Shown here: positions 6,801 through 14,335 of the stretch, piece after piece
Layout of the letters: each line of letters starts with the position of its first letter
Numbering within the stretch: position 1 is the stretch's first letter
DNA from: Actinomycetes bacterium
Lineage (GTDB): Bacteria > Actinomycetota > Acidimicrobiia > Acidimicrobiales > RAAP-2
Direction of reading: 5' to 3'
Assembly (NCBI GenBank): GCA_021791615.1
Contig: JAJYWG010000082.1
Location: 1 to 32,276, forward strand
DNA: 32,276 bases
Notes under the pieces: generated by a model
What the model was told of the DNA's origin: nothing
Seen by the model: only the letters and a program-made list of their open reading frames with translations
The model's database searches: none
Made by a program: the position numbers and the translations under genes

Positions 6801-9355
6801 TCCACCCGGTCTATGAGCTCCTCGACCGTGGGGGCTTCGAGCTCCCACTGGCCGGCGTGGATGAGCGCCTTGTCAGCATCGGTCCGGAGGTGCTTGGGGC
6901 GCGCGAGAGCGTCGGCGAGGGCCGGCATCTGCTGGCGGAGCTGACCGTAGGCGACGACTGCCTTCTCCGAGGCGTCCCCTCCGACGGCTCGCTCAGCCAT
7001 TGCAAGGTCGGCGCGCTCGTCAAGTGCTGCAACGAGCTCCGCTCGCAAGATGTCTTGGAAGTGGTTCCGGGCGAGATCCGGGCCGATGCGCGCCGCATCC
7101 TGCCGGCTGTCGCTGAAGACAACCAGTCGGCGCTGGTCGGCGGGGAGCTGGCTGAGCACGGCGCCGGAGAGGATCTGGGTGACTCGCGAGAACCCAAGGC
7201 CCATGGTCCGGATCGGCGAGCGCTTGCCGGCGGGGTCCGTCGGCGGCAAGCGGCGACGGTTGCGGTAGGGGAAGCGGACCTCGTCGCAGCCCGGGCAGTG
7301 CAGTGGCAGCCCCTGGACCCGCTCAAGGGTGGCGGCGTCGGCGCCGGTGATGTCGAGGGCCCAGCCGGTGCTGCCTTGGGGTAGCCGTCGGATCATGCCG
7401 GTCTGTGGGATTAGGTCCGCCCGCTTGAAGGCGAAGGTGAGGCCGCCCCACGTGCGGTCGCGGCGCACCGGCTGTCGAGCAGCTGAGGGCTTCGGCCAGT
7501 AGACGACGTAGTTGACCGCCGTTCGCTCAGTGACCACCCGGTCGGGCAGGCGCTCCAGGTCGGCGAGGAATGGCACGAGAAAGTCCCGGCCACCTTGGGA
7601 CTCTGCTGGTCGATAGCCGCCGAGGAGCACCTCGCCGCAGCTTTGGCAGTAGAGAAGCTCAAGGACGCGACCGCCGCACCCGCAGGTGATCTCGGGCTGG
7701 TTGTAGATGCGCCCGACCGTCCGGCCTGCCGAGCGGTGCTCGGGATCGACCTGGTTACAGCCCGGGTTTGAGCACGCCCACAGGCCCGGCAGCACGTTGA
7801 AGAGGAGGTGCAGGCGGAGGCGGACCTGGTCCCCTTCGGCACGCTCCAGAAGCGCGTAGAGGTCGTGCACCCGCTGGCGGCGCTCGTCGGCGGAGAGGTT
7901 GGGGAACAGGCCCTCCTCCAAGAGCCAGAGAGGAAGGGCGCGCGGTCGCCCGTCGGCCACCGCCACCTCGCGGAGGGTCGCGTCGAATCGCTCGGCGATC
8001 GACCGGATGCAGTCCATCACGTCGCCTCGCCGGACGGTCTCGCTGGCGTCGGTCGAGGAGCGTGCGGACGTCACCTCGCCCTCGGTGAGCTGCAGCTGCT
8101 CTCGGGCCCCTCTCGTCGCGATCGGCTCAGCGTCAACCCGGCGGAATGGTTGCTCCGAGGCGAAGAACGCTCGAAGGTAGTCGTCGCCCTCGTCTCCGAG
8201 CGATGCCGTCGGTGCGATCACCCGCAACTTGTCGGGGCTTAGGTGCAGCCCGAGCTTTCGAAGGAGCCGCCGGATGAGGTAGGCGACCTCGGTTCCCGGG
8301 GTTCCTCGGTACATGTGCAGCTCGTCGATGACGAGCGTGAAGACGCTGGATGGCTGGGCCAGCCACTCCTCGGTCCTCGCCCATATCTCGGACTCCTCGT
8401 CTCGGCCGAGCATGATGCTCAGCATCGAGAAGTTCGTGATGAGTATGTCCGGCGGCGCGTCCTGCATGTCCCAGCGGCTCCACATTTCCGCCGACCCTGA
8501 GGCGTCGACCCTCGGGATGACGAATCGAGCGTCACGGTCTACTCGGTCGTCGGCGTCGGAGGCGATTAGCCGCTCGACGGCGAGCCATTCCCGCTCGGCC
8601 CGACGGAGCTGCTCGCGCAGCGCTTGCCGCTTGTACGGCTTCTCGTCCTTCTTGCCCGCCACCGGGGTCCGTCCCGTGTACTGGCCGAAGTAGAAGCGGT
8701 TCCCGCCGAGGTGCCGGTCGAACCACGAGCGAGCCGTGTCACCGTCGAGGTAGCGCCTCAGGCGGACGAGCTGGTCCTCGACCAGCGCGTTCATCGGGAA
8801 GAGGACGAGGGCCCGCACCGCTGCGGGGCGGTGGCCGGCAGGGTTTCGCTGGGGGATGCGTCGCGGCCCGTGAGCCCACCACCTGCCACCCTCCGCGTCC
8901 TGGGGGCGCGCCGCCCACCCCTGGGCCTCGGCAGTGAGACGGCTCAGGATGGGGAGCAGGAAGGCCTCGGTCTTTCCCGACCCAGTTCCCGAGGTGAGCG
9001 CGACGTGCTCGTTGCGGCCGAAGGACGCGGACAGAGCCTCCTCTTGGTGGGCAAAGAGCCGTCGAGGGCGTGTCACCCCGTCGAGCATCACCTCCTCGAT
9101 CAGCTCAGCGAGGATCGACGGAGCCCCGGCCAGCTCAAGCGAGCCCGCGGGAGTGCGGACCGTGCCGTCGTGGTCACCTGCGAGCGGGTATTGGGGGAGC
9201 AGCTCGATGAACGGCTCTCCGAAGACGATGCCCTGGCGACGGAGCAGCGCCCCTCGCTCCGCCATGAGCCCCCGATCGGCGAGGCGGTATGCGGTGTCGT
9301 AGTAGCGCAGAAGCTCGTCTCGGACCCCCGCGATGATCACGTCTGGCGTAGGCAT
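3827..9355 (-). CDS. druE: Large DEAD/DEAH helicase with Zn ribbons and DUF1998-type C-terminus, DruE-like
   Basis: 1842 aa, a superfamily 2 helicase. Motifs in order: Q-like FAHQEEAL (101-108), Walker A TSGTGSGKT (121-129), FPMNALVEDQ (186-195), ITNFSML (306-312), DELH (344-347), APTASLG (motif III position), a CxxxxC...CGCGG...CxxC Zn cluster near 545-590, LHCPGC, motif IV-like VFSDSRQDAARI, TTTMEAGVDIG (motif V) and QQRVGRAGRR (motif VI). A second Zn ribbon (CLACW...CPEC) follows, then the MZB/DUF1998 signature CRGSCYACLQDWSN...LHPLLDW near 1720-1750. Size and domain order match DruE, the shared component of Druantia anti-phage systems. Start: the ATG overlaps the upstream stop (TGATG). 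YprA-type housekeeping helicases are much shorter, and DISARM splits these domains between DrmA and DrmB, so DruE is the better fit. Confidence 0.85.
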   Translation of the reverse strand: MPTPDVIIAGVRDELLRYYDTAYRLADRGLMAERGALLRRQGIVFGEPFIELLPQYPLAGDHDGTVRTPAGSLELAGAPSILAELIEEVMLDGVTRPRRLFAHQEEALSASFGRNEHVALTSGTGSGKTEAFLLPILSRLTAEAQGWAARPQDAEGGRWWAHGPRRIPQRNPAGHRPAAVRALVLFPMNALVEDQLVRLRRYLDGDTARSWFDRHLGGNRFYFGQYTGRTPVAGKKDEKPYKRQALREQLRRAEREWLAVERLIASDADDRVDRDARFVIPRVDASGSAEMWSRWDMQDAPPDILITNFSMLSIMLGRDEESEIWARTEEWLAQPSSVFTLVIDELHMYRGTPGTEVAYLIRRLLRKLGLHLSPDKLRVIAPTASLGDEGDDYLRAFFASEQPFRRVDAEPIATRGAREQLQLTEGEVTSARSSTDASETVRRGDVMDCIRSIAERFDATLREVAVADGRPRALPLWLLEEGLFPNLSADERRQRVHDLYALLERAEGDQVRLRLHLLFNVLPGLWACSNPGCNQVDPEHRSAGRTVGRIYNQPEITCGCGGRVLELLYCQSCGEVLLGGYRPAESQGGRDFLVPFLADLERLPDRVVTERTAVNYVVYWPKPSAARQPVRRDRTWGGLTFAFKRADLIPQTGMIRRLPQGSTGWALDITGADAATLERVQGLPLHCPGCDEVRFPYRNRRRLPPTDPAGKRSPIRTMGLGFSRVTQILSGAVLSQLPADQRRLVVFSDSRQDAARIGPDLARNHFQDILRAELVAALDERADLAMAERAVGGDASEKAVVAYGQLRQQMPALADALARPKHLRTDADKALIHAGQWELEAPTVEELIDRVELGLATLGLNPGGPGSSLFEAADGRHWHELYSWDGTRMTRRAPLPENLNDFRTLIRGTLTAAVLSNLFSGVGRDIESLALAMVAPLRAGLPPAQLSGLGQDTFAEVAHSALRILCLRLRFPEAERDPSTSPGAHLRSFLKTIADVRGLVLDDLIQDVANAIGTPTSDWLFHPHQVRLLRPSPLLQPSAPWLTTGHAGEGELWIWPCSRCLRVHLHPSAGICTACFAPLRAPEPFSPDDSEFFETDYYRHLATANERVFRLNAAELTGQIGAAEGADRQARFRGIHASAVDSPELYEKIERTEGIDVLSVTTTMEAGVDIGSLNAVALANMPPQRFNYQQRVGRAGRRRSPLSIAFTVCRGTRTHDQHYFTHPELITGDPPRPPYIDTRNTDIAQRVVALDVLAEAFFAYRADHPEFDGGYSSHGAFGSCSSWADTSQAIGQWIDTNHDLVSEIVASILRETSVEDPDAILRYILDGQLLQDVGNVAADALGHRDLSQQLAERGLLPMYGMPTRQRYLYLNKPRDLGDVDDLTIDRDSEIAIGEFAPGGSIICDGRRHIPIGVVEYEVGAGGRPQPVPDPLGDRSRLGTCLACWYTTLSPSDDDIACPECGEDRYVVTEMAEPLGYRTIYGWAPDYDGNDPWISGSGLARMAFDESAAPTPGPTAGNLATRGGKVQLIAANTGSEGAGFAFRCAVPPGRSDWEGLLVQEALDTAPGYSPPPWVPPLDQQFESAAIGSRKVTDALLLSPIDLPPEVDLYPGRIEARSAWLSAAYLFREAAWRVLEAAPEELTAGFSPLPTPAGISGELYLTDTLLNGAGYARYFKASECRLQELMGAVEERTAAYSRHVGPDGQPCRGSCYACLQDWSNSRLHPLLDWRLACDLAELLLGQAFAPLRWSEHAEQAARAFAAGVPHWRDDLLAERPVLRSDRDNRVCVVVHPLEATSEARRGSTLARVVAQAEATQADVRFCSWFNLIRTPGQALIALDSMGDA

Positions 9356-10317
9356 CAGCTCACCTTCTCAGTCGTGGATGCGCGCTGGGTGTTGTAACCG
9401 AGCGTCAGCCGGATTCGGTTGTAGGTGGTGCCGAGCACGCCTCGGTACTCATCCACATAGTGGCCGTCGGCCCGGTCGATGTGGCGGATCGGGAGCAGCC
9501 CCGTGCACATCACCGCTGCCCTCGCCCACATGGTCGGCAACTGCGCCCGGGCGTCGCAGAAGAGGCTTTGGCTCTCCATCGACCACGACAGCGGGTTCGG
9601 AGCGCCGATGGTTGAGCCCTTGGCGCGGTTGATCTCCGCGTGGACCGCAATCCAGCGGTCGACGTTGTGGAGCCCACCTTCGTCATCGACGTAGAGGTAC
9701 CTGCGCAAACCGTAGGACATCTGCTCGTAGCAGCCCGGCATCCAGTTGCCGAAGCGAAGCTCGCACGGCTCGAACCGAAGCGTCGCCACGTTCAGCCGCT
9801 TGGCCTGGATGCCCGAGGACGTGTACTCGCTCGCCCCTGCTGCGACCGCCGTCTCAAGCGGGACCAGCGCGTCCTTGTACTCAAGCCTGACCGTGGTCTT
9901 CGGCTCGGCGCCGATGGCACCGGCGGCCGCGGTGAGGGCTGCTACGGAGGACACACCAACGAACACTGCGGTAGGCGACCCTGGTCCCTGCGGCACCAGG
10001 GTCAGCGCTTGGATGACTCCAACCTCGAGCAGGCGAATAAGCAGCGATATCGTCTTTGGGCTCCGAGCGCCGAGCAGGACCGAGTTGCCTCCCGCGCCCT
10101 CCACGAAGCCGAGCACTGAGGGGGCCACCCGCCAGTGCCCGCTGTGGACCCAGTCGACCTCGATGTGACCGGACAGCTCCAGCTCGTGAAGCAGCCGCGA
10201 GGGGCGGGCCAACGGGCCGAGCACGGAGCGGCAGGCCGCTTCGAAGCTGTGGCGGCTGCCCCCGCCCTTGAGGCTGCACCACTCAAGGATCAGATCGGCT
10301 CCCTCGCTCGCGGTCAT
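9355..10317 (-). CDS. Druantia-associated protein, DruG candidate
   Basis: 320 aa, no family recognised from sequence alone. The first 80 residues look like a helical or winged-helix region (LLHELELSGHIEVDW...GHWRVAPS), followed by an alternating hydrophobic/Gly-Ala stretch (about 75-135) and a C-terminal half rich in Arg, Tyr and Trp (RFGNWMPGCYEQMSYGLRRY) without catalytic motifs I can name. There is no signal peptide or membrane segment. Start: the ATG at 10317 gives an ATGA overlap with the preceding gene; a longer frame from 10353 is open but would run 39 bases into it. It lies directly before the DruE-like helicase, and its size and position match DruG of type II Druantia. That assignment is by context. 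Confidence 0.7.
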   Translation of the reverse strand: MTASEGADLILEWCSLKGGGSRHSFEAACRSVLGPLARPSRLLHELELSGHIEVDWVHSGHWRVAPSVLGFVEGAGGNSVLLGARSPKTISLLIRLLEVGVIQALTLVPQGPGSPTAVFVGVSSVAALTAAAGAIGAEPKTTVRLEYKDALVPLETAVAAGASEYTSSGIQAKRLNVATLRFEPCELRFGNWMPGCYEQMSYGLRRYLYVDDEGGLHNVDRWIAVHAEINRAKGSTIGAPNPLSWSMESQSLFCDARAQLPTMWARAAVMCTGLLPIRHIDRADGHYVDEYRGVLGTTYNRIRLTLGYNTQRASTTEKVS

Positions 10318-12371
10318 GGCGCCGCCTTGACCGATCGCGCGTACTCGGCCCACTCTTGGCCCGCTGCGACGGAGTCGTCGGGATGTCCGTCCCGCAAGAC
10401 CATTGGCGCGGTGCCGATCTCAGAGACGATGTCGCGGGCGAGAGATGAGGCGGCTGTCTCCTCTGCCTCTTGACGCGGCTCGGTCGCCCGCTGGACCTGG
10501 GTCACCGACCAGGCGGAGGCTGGGTGCTCCTGCACCGCCATCCAGCGGATCGGATGGACGGGACGGCGACCGCCCAAGTACGAGGAGCCTTGCGCTGGCT
10601 CAAACACGAGCTGGGGCAGCCCGGCATCCACCGCCCATGCACCCATGTGCGCAGAGCACTCGGCCGCGTGGCCGGGCAGGCCGAGGACCACCATGCGGGC
10701 GCCGATCGGCGCCAGCACCACGGGATCGTAAGCCGCCTTCGGTCGGCGAGCTGCACCAACGAACACGGGCTCGCCATCGCCCCCGCCGACAGGTGCGAAG
10801 GCTCCGAGCCTGGTTCTGCCAACCGTCTCTGCAACGATTGGCAGCTCCTCGAAGGTGTGCAGCTCGAAGGTCAGTCGGTAGGGCCCCACATCGACCTGAT
10901 GGCGACCAGTGCCGAGATTCAGGCTCGTCAGGTCGAGGGTCGAGGCATCGACGAGAGCGGCATCGAGAGGGTCGCCGTCCAGGCGCAGCGGCATCTCGAT
11001 GTCGTCGCTCGGCACGATGACCGCTGGCGGCCCGCCAACGAGATAACTCCGACGTGCGACCTCCAATCCGCCGACGAGTCGTGGGACGGCCTGCCAGGCC
11101 TTGCGGATCGGCAGTCCGAGCGCGTCCAGGTTGTCGCCCGACGCTATAGGGCTCGGACCGTACAGTTTCCAGCCTTCCGGCACACCGTCGATGGACGCGA
11201 GCGTGAAGCCATCCAGCAGTCGGCGCAAGCGAGTGGCAGCAGCGTCGGCGACGAGGAGATACACGGTCTCGCCCGTCTCGGCATCGTCTACCGAGCACCA
11301 CATCGACCAGTCCCGGGACGCGAGGGCGACGACGTCGCTCGGTCGATAGACGAAGGTGACGTCGCTGCCCGCGACGACGCTGAGGCCATCGTTGAGTGCG
11401 GCCGCGTCGACAGGGATCGGGGTCGGATATGGCTCGCCTTCCACGAGCGGGCCAACCATCTGCCCGTCGACCTCCAGGGTTTGGGACTCCCACATCCCCA
11501 CCGAGGCCGGCGGGATGGCAGAGAACCGCAACCGGCGGTCCGTCCAGTCGTCGAGGGTGACTGCGAGGCGTGCCTCGCGCTCGAGGCTACGAGGGCCGGT
11601 GGCATCGGCCTCGTCGAGAAGATGATCCAGCAGCATGTACTGGAGGCTGTCACTCGCTTCCCTTCGAGCCCCGTGGAGGATGTCCCACAATCGACCGGAG
11701 ACCCGTCGCTGTGCGGCCCACTGCCGGAGACGTCTCAGGAGGTCGGCGCCTGCGGTCGCCGGGTCAGTGACCTCCAGATCGCCCGGCCCGATCTGGCCAA
11801 GGGATCGGAGAAAGGCGTCGATGTCTCGGGAGTCCTCACGCCGCAGAAGGACCTGGGTGTAGGGATGGCCGATGACGCATCGGGGCCCAGCGTGGGGGAT
11901 GCGTCGCCATGAGGGCAGGCCCCGCTTCCCCTCGTTGACATCAGTCAGCCAGTTGGCAAGGTCGACCCACCACTTGTAGAGCGACTCCTCGTAGTCGCTC
12001 TGCGTGAGAACGGTGGTGAGGCCCAAGGCCGCGGAGAAAGGTGGGTAGAAGGCGAGGCTTCCTCGCTCGGTCTCCCGGGCAGCGACAAGCACTGACAGGG
12101 CGAGCACGGCCAACCACGGGGGCGCCTCATCAGGGTCGGACCGTGAGCGCCACTCGTCACCCCGTCGACGCAGCCAGCGCAGAGTCGGGGCGCCCTGCAC
12201 CTTCTCTCGGATGGCCGCGATTAGGTCGTCATCAGGTCTGTCGAGCCTCAGCGCCTGCTCGGCGTTCAGCCTGAACAGCTCGCCATCATCAACTCGCAGA
12301 TAGACGCGCTCAAGGGGTCGACGGGGGAAGAACCAGGTCAGCAGCGTGTCATTCCACTCCCCGATCTGCAT
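10314..12371 (-). CDS. Druantia-associated protein, DruF candidate; first gene of the operon
   Basis: 685 aa, no enzymatic motif recognised. The N-terminal ~130 residues are charged and Trp-rich (MQIGEWNDTLLTWFFPRRP), then come helical segments with YEESLYKWWVDLANWL. The C-terminal two thirds is beta-rich with many VxGPLVEGE, YRPSDVVALASRDW and LYGP-type stretches, suggesting repeated sandwich domains. No signal peptide or transmembrane helix is seen, so it is probably cytoplasmic. It is the promoter-proximal gene, with a weak ribosome-binding site (GGTAGGC) before the ATG. Length, position two genes upstream of the DruE-like helicase, and company of a C5 methyltransferase match DruF of Druantia type II. 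The name is inferred from context. DNA recognition or scaffolding is possible but not shown. Confidence 0.72.
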   Translation of the reverse strand: MQIGEWNDTLLTWFFPRRPLERVYLRVDDGELFRLNAEQALRLDRPDDDLIAAIREKVQGAPTLRWLRRRGDEWRSRSDPDEAPPWLAVLALSVLVAARETERGSLAFYPPFSAALGLTTVLTQSDYEESLYKWWVDLANWLTDVNEGKRGLPSWRRIPHAGPRCVIGHPYTQVLLRREDSRDIDAFLRSLGQIGPGDLEVTDPATAGADLLRRLRQWAAQRRVSGRLWDILHGARREASDSLQYMLLDHLLDEADATGPRSLEREARLAVTLDDWTDRRLRFSAIPPASVGMWESQTLEVDGQMVGPLVEGEPYPTPIPVDAAALNDGLSVVAGSDVTFVYRPSDVVALASRDWSMWCSVDDAETGETVYLLVADAAATRLRRLLDGFTLASIDGVPEGWKLYGPSPIASGDNLDALGLPIRKAWQAVPRLVGGLEVARRSYLVGGPPAVIVPSDDIEMPLRLDGDPLDAALVDASTLDLTSLNLGTGRHQVDVGPYRLTFELHTFEELPIVAETVGRTRLGAFAPVGGGDGEPVFVGAARRPKAAYDPVVLAPIGARMVVLGLPGHAAECSAHMGAWAVDAGLPQLVFEPAQGSSYLGGRRPVHPIRWMAVQEHPASAWSVTQVQRATEPRQEAEETAASSLARDIVSEIGTAPMVLRDGHPDDSVAAGQEWAEYARSVKAAP

Positions 12372-12720
12372 GCCTACCGCCCTGACGGCGTGTCGGACGT
12401 GTACCCCATGAAGCAGATGCTAGATCCCGCGCCTTCGGCGCGCCGTGGAGCAAGGGCTGGTCAAACGGTCATGACCAGGGCGAAGTCGGGGTCCGATCCG
12501 GTCCGGCGGGATTGCCGCGGGGAGCGGTAAGTCACTGAGATTCGCTCGGGGTGTTCAACGAGGGCTGTCCTTGCCATGCCCAACGATCGGCGCTACGGGG
12601 TCTGGAGCTAGTCCCGTGACTGCGGAGAGCGTCTGCTGTCCCATGCTGCCCGCCTGAAAGGCCCAACGATCGGATCGCTGGCTTGACCCGCCACGATCGA
12701 AGCGGCGAGTCTCACCGCCG
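12372..12720. other. Gene-free region upstream of the defence operon
   Basis: The operon promoter should lie here but no convincing minus-strand -35/-10 pair stands out. A perfect 6-bp hairpin with a TTC loop (CGCGCC-TTC-GGCGCG, 12428-12442) lies in the expected 5' leader, 57 bases before the first start codon. A 13-bp direct repeat, GCCCAACGATCGG, occurs at 12578-12590 and 12661-12673. The second copy lies just left of the transposase fragment at 12721 and may mark an old insertion boundary. Confidence 0.4.
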
Positions 12721-12987
12721 GTGGCGCTCAGCTTCCTCTACCGTCTTGTCCGCCGTGTTGTTGAACTACTTCGGGTCCGTCGGACGGACGTCGCGGCCAG
12801 GGACGCCGAGATCCTCGTGCTCCGTCACGAACTCGCCGTCCTGCGCCGCCAGGGCACCCGTCCCCGCTTCTCCTGGTCCGACGGGGCACTCATCGCCACC
12901 TTGGCGCGGCTGGTGCCGCGGAAGCGGTGGGCAGCGTTCCTTGGATGCGGTCTTTCCCAAGCGTTCTCTGCCGTACTCGCTGCGTGA
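12721..12987 (+). pseudogene. Integrase-core transposase, N-terminal fragment
   Basis: From a GTG at 12721 the protein begins MALSFLYRLVRRVVELLR, then DAEILVLRHELAVLRRQ and FSWSDGALIATLARLVPRKRW, the conserved N-terminus of the single-ORF integrase-core transposase family that typically ends GGLIHEY. Homology stops after about 75 codons (near 12945). The frame then runs into foreign sequence and ends at 12987, just before the IS3-type element. The catalytic domain is gone. The C-terminal part of what looks like the same family, in the same orientation, is at 1-174. Confidence 0.7.
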
Positions 12988-12996
12988 ACGACAGAT

Positions 12997-13434
12997 TGAA
13001 CCACCCTGGAATTCTTGGAGGCTCCTCGCCTTGGAAGAGGTTGGAGCCATGGATACCCACAAGCAAACCAATCAGCCCTCACAGCGGCGCTACACCCCTG
13101 AGGAGAAGGCACAGGCCGTTCGCCTGGTCCGCCAGCTCTGCCGTGAGCTCGGTACCGAGCACGGGACCGTCGGACGCGTCGCCCGCCAGCTGGGCTATGG
13201 AACCGAGTCTGTCCGGGCCTGGGTACGCCAGGCCGACATCGACGAGGGGGTCAAACCCGGGACGACGACCGAAGACGCCCAGCGGATCAAGGTCTTGGAG
13301 CAGGAGAACAAAGAGTTGAAGCGGGCGAACGAGATCCTGCGCCGGGCCTCGGCTTTCTTCTCGAAGGAGCTCGACCGCCCGCAGCGGTGATGGCGTCGTT
13401 CATCGACGAGCACCGCACAGAGCTCGGGGTCGAT
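12997..13434 (+). mobile_element. IS3-family insertion sequence, 3' part deleted
   Basis: TGAACCACCCTGG at 12997 resembles the TGAACCGCCCCGG left terminal repeat of actinobacterial IS3 elements and lies about 50 bases before orfA, as expected. orfA is complete. orfB breaks off after about 15 codons at 13434, where a different mobile element's end begins. The right end is missing, so the element is dead. Confidence 0.6.
13049..13390 (+). CDS. IS3-family transposase OrfA
   Basis: 113 aa. It contains the YTPEEKAQAVRLV helix-turn-helix start, GTVGRVARQLGYGTESVRAWVRQ (recognition helix region) and a C-terminal leucine-zipper stretch (IKVLEQENKELKRANEILRRAS) ending in FFSKELDRP. This is the normal architecture of IS3 OrfA, which binds the element ends and is joined to OrfB by -1 frameshifting to make active transposase. 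The ATG at 13049 follows the left terminal repeat; its stop overlaps the orfB start (TGATG). With orfB truncated, the protein could at most bind ends or interfere with related elements. Confidence 0.85.
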   Translation: MDTHKQTNQPSQRRYTPEEKAQAVRLVRQLCRELGTEHGTVGRVARQLGYGTESVRAWVRQADIDEGVKPGTTTEDAQRIKVLEQENKELKRANEILRRASAFFSKELDRPQR

Positions 13435-13449
13435 GTCGCGGATCGCTGA
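13390..13449 (+). pseudogene. IS3-family OrfB, truncated after about 15 codons
   Basis: MASFIDEHRTELGVD matches the typical opening of IS3 OrfB (MAxFIDxHRxxxGVEPI). The frame then enters unrelated DNA and stops at 13449. The DDE catalytic domain is absent, presumably removed by the arrival or deletion associated with the element whose end starts near 13434. Confidence 0.7.
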
Positions 13450-13483
13450 AATTGTAGGTCGACGATCACCGAAAATGTAGGTG
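13434..13483. repeat. Tandem terminal-type repeats, probable end of an IS21-like element
   Basis: Two 20-bp repeats, GATCGCTGAAATTGTAGGTC (13441-13460) and GATCACCGAAAATGTAGGTG (13464-13483), lie 23 bases apart directly at the orfB breakpoint, preceded by TGTCGCG. Multiple short direct repeats at the tips are a feature of IS21-family elements. No istA/istB genes are present here, so only an end remains or the element lies in another arrangement. Family assignment is from memory of such ends and is tentative. Confidence 0.4.
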
Positions 13484-13519
13484 CGTCCGAGTGCCACGGA
13501 TGACTGGACCGATGGTAGA

Positions 13520-13843
13520 TCAGCTCTGGACTATCACCTCCCCTCCCACGAGGTCGGCGACGACTCTCGCCCGATGGCGCTGAGACGTCCGTGGGTCGAT
13601 CCCGTCCTTTACCTGAGAGCGCGACCACCTGACGGCAGAGTCGAACTGGTCGTTTGCCCATCGGCGCTCCTCCTCCCACATCGGGTCGTCCGGGCGGTCG
13701 AGAGGAACGGCACGCCCGGTGACCTCCCGACCCGAGGAGCCGATGACACGAAACCTGGGCTTGCTCTCGGTCGTGCCGTAGAGCTTGCAGCCGACGTCGC
13801 TTCGGAGCGCCTTTTGGTACTTGCGCTTGGGCCCGGTCATCAC
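13520..13843 (-). CDS. Orphan protein after the excisionase gene; possible integrase N-terminus
   Basis: 107 aa from a GTG at 13843 (an ATG follows as codon 2), overlapping the excisionase stop as GTGA. Basic start (TGPKRKYQKALR), then GCKLYGTTESKPRFRVIG, which could be the three-stranded arm-binding domain of a tyrosine integrase, then a helical stretch (MWEEERRWANDQFDSAVRW). I do not recognise a family. In integrative elements the gene after xis next to a tRNA is usually int. Here the frame ends about 37 bases before the transposon-end repeats, so this may be the stump of an integrase cut by insertion. It could equally be a complete small element protein. Confidence 0.5.
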   Translation of the reverse strand: MMTGPKRKYQKALRSDVGCKLYGTTESKPRFRVIGSSGREVTGRAVPLDRPDDPMWEEERRWANDQFDSAVRWSRSQVKDGIDPRTSQRHRARVVADLVGGEVIVQS

Positions 13844-14178
13844 GCCGCCGCCTTCCGTGCAGCCGGCGGGCGCCGGGGTTCGAACTCGGCCGCGGGCAGC
13901 TCCTCGGGCTCGATCGGCCCATCGGTGTCGGTGGAGCAGACCTCTGGCTCGACACCCAGCGCGGCGACGATGGTCGTCGGCGTGAGGCGGCGCGCCTCGT
14001 CGTAGGCGTCGACGTCCCGCTCCAAGAAGCGAAGCTGTCGGCCGTGCTGGATCGTTCGCACGGCCTCAAGCCACTCGCGCGTGGCGACGCGCTTGTAGAC
14101 GGTGTTGGGGTGCTCGCCCCACCGTGCTGCGAGGTCCGCGACGCTGAGGTAGCGGGTGGGTTCGTTGGGTGCAGTCAT
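13840..14178 (-). CDS. Excisionase-like helix-turn-helix protein
   Basis: 112 aa. The N-terminal part, RYLSVADLAARWGEHPNTVYKRV followed by EWLEAVRT..GRQLRFLERDVDAYDEARR, is a MerR-like winged-helix of the HTH_17/excisionase type. The C-terminal 60 residues are acidic then basic and low in complexity. Such proteins bind att-site arms and steer a tyrosine integrase towards excision. I chose the ATG at 14178; a GTG three codons upstream is also possible. It sits 160 bases from the 3' end of tRNA-Glu and precedes the orphan ORF with a 4-base overlap, the arrangement of xis-int in actinobacterial integrative elements. Confidence 0.72.
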   Translation of the reverse strand: MTAPNEPTRYLSVADLAARWGEHPNTVYKRVATREWLEAVRTIQHGRQLRFLERDVDAYDEARRLTPTTIVAALGVEPEVCSTDTDGPIEPEELPAAEFEPRRPPAARKAAA

Positions 14179-14253
14179 GCGCAGCACCGTCCGAAGGCCC
14201 CGCCGGGGCGCAATGAGCCCCTGTGCCGCCTTGGGAGCCGCTGTGACCTGCGG

Positions 14254-14274
14254 TTTTTGGCAGGATTTTTGGCA
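14254..14274 (-). repeat. Doubled TGCCAAAAA motif near the tRNA, candidate arm-type site
   Basis: On the minus strand TGCCAAAAA occurs twice with three bases between (period 12). The A-tracts stand out in GC-rich DNA. Short direct repeats of this kind between a tRNA 3' end and xis/int genes are typical of integrase or excisionase arm-binding sites. The role is inferred from position. Confidence 0.4.
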
Positions 14275-14335
14275 AGTGCCCTGGCGGCACCCCAGTCAGT
14301 GCCGGAAATGCCCCTTGACCAGGGAGTTAGAGGAG

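Noticed and set aside
958..12371. DISARM instead of Druantia
   Set aside because: DISARM has separate DrmA helicase and DrmB DUF1998 proteins and a phospholipase-D protein DrmC. Here the helicase and DUF1998 parts are one 1842-aa chain and no PLD (HxKxxxxD) motif is present.
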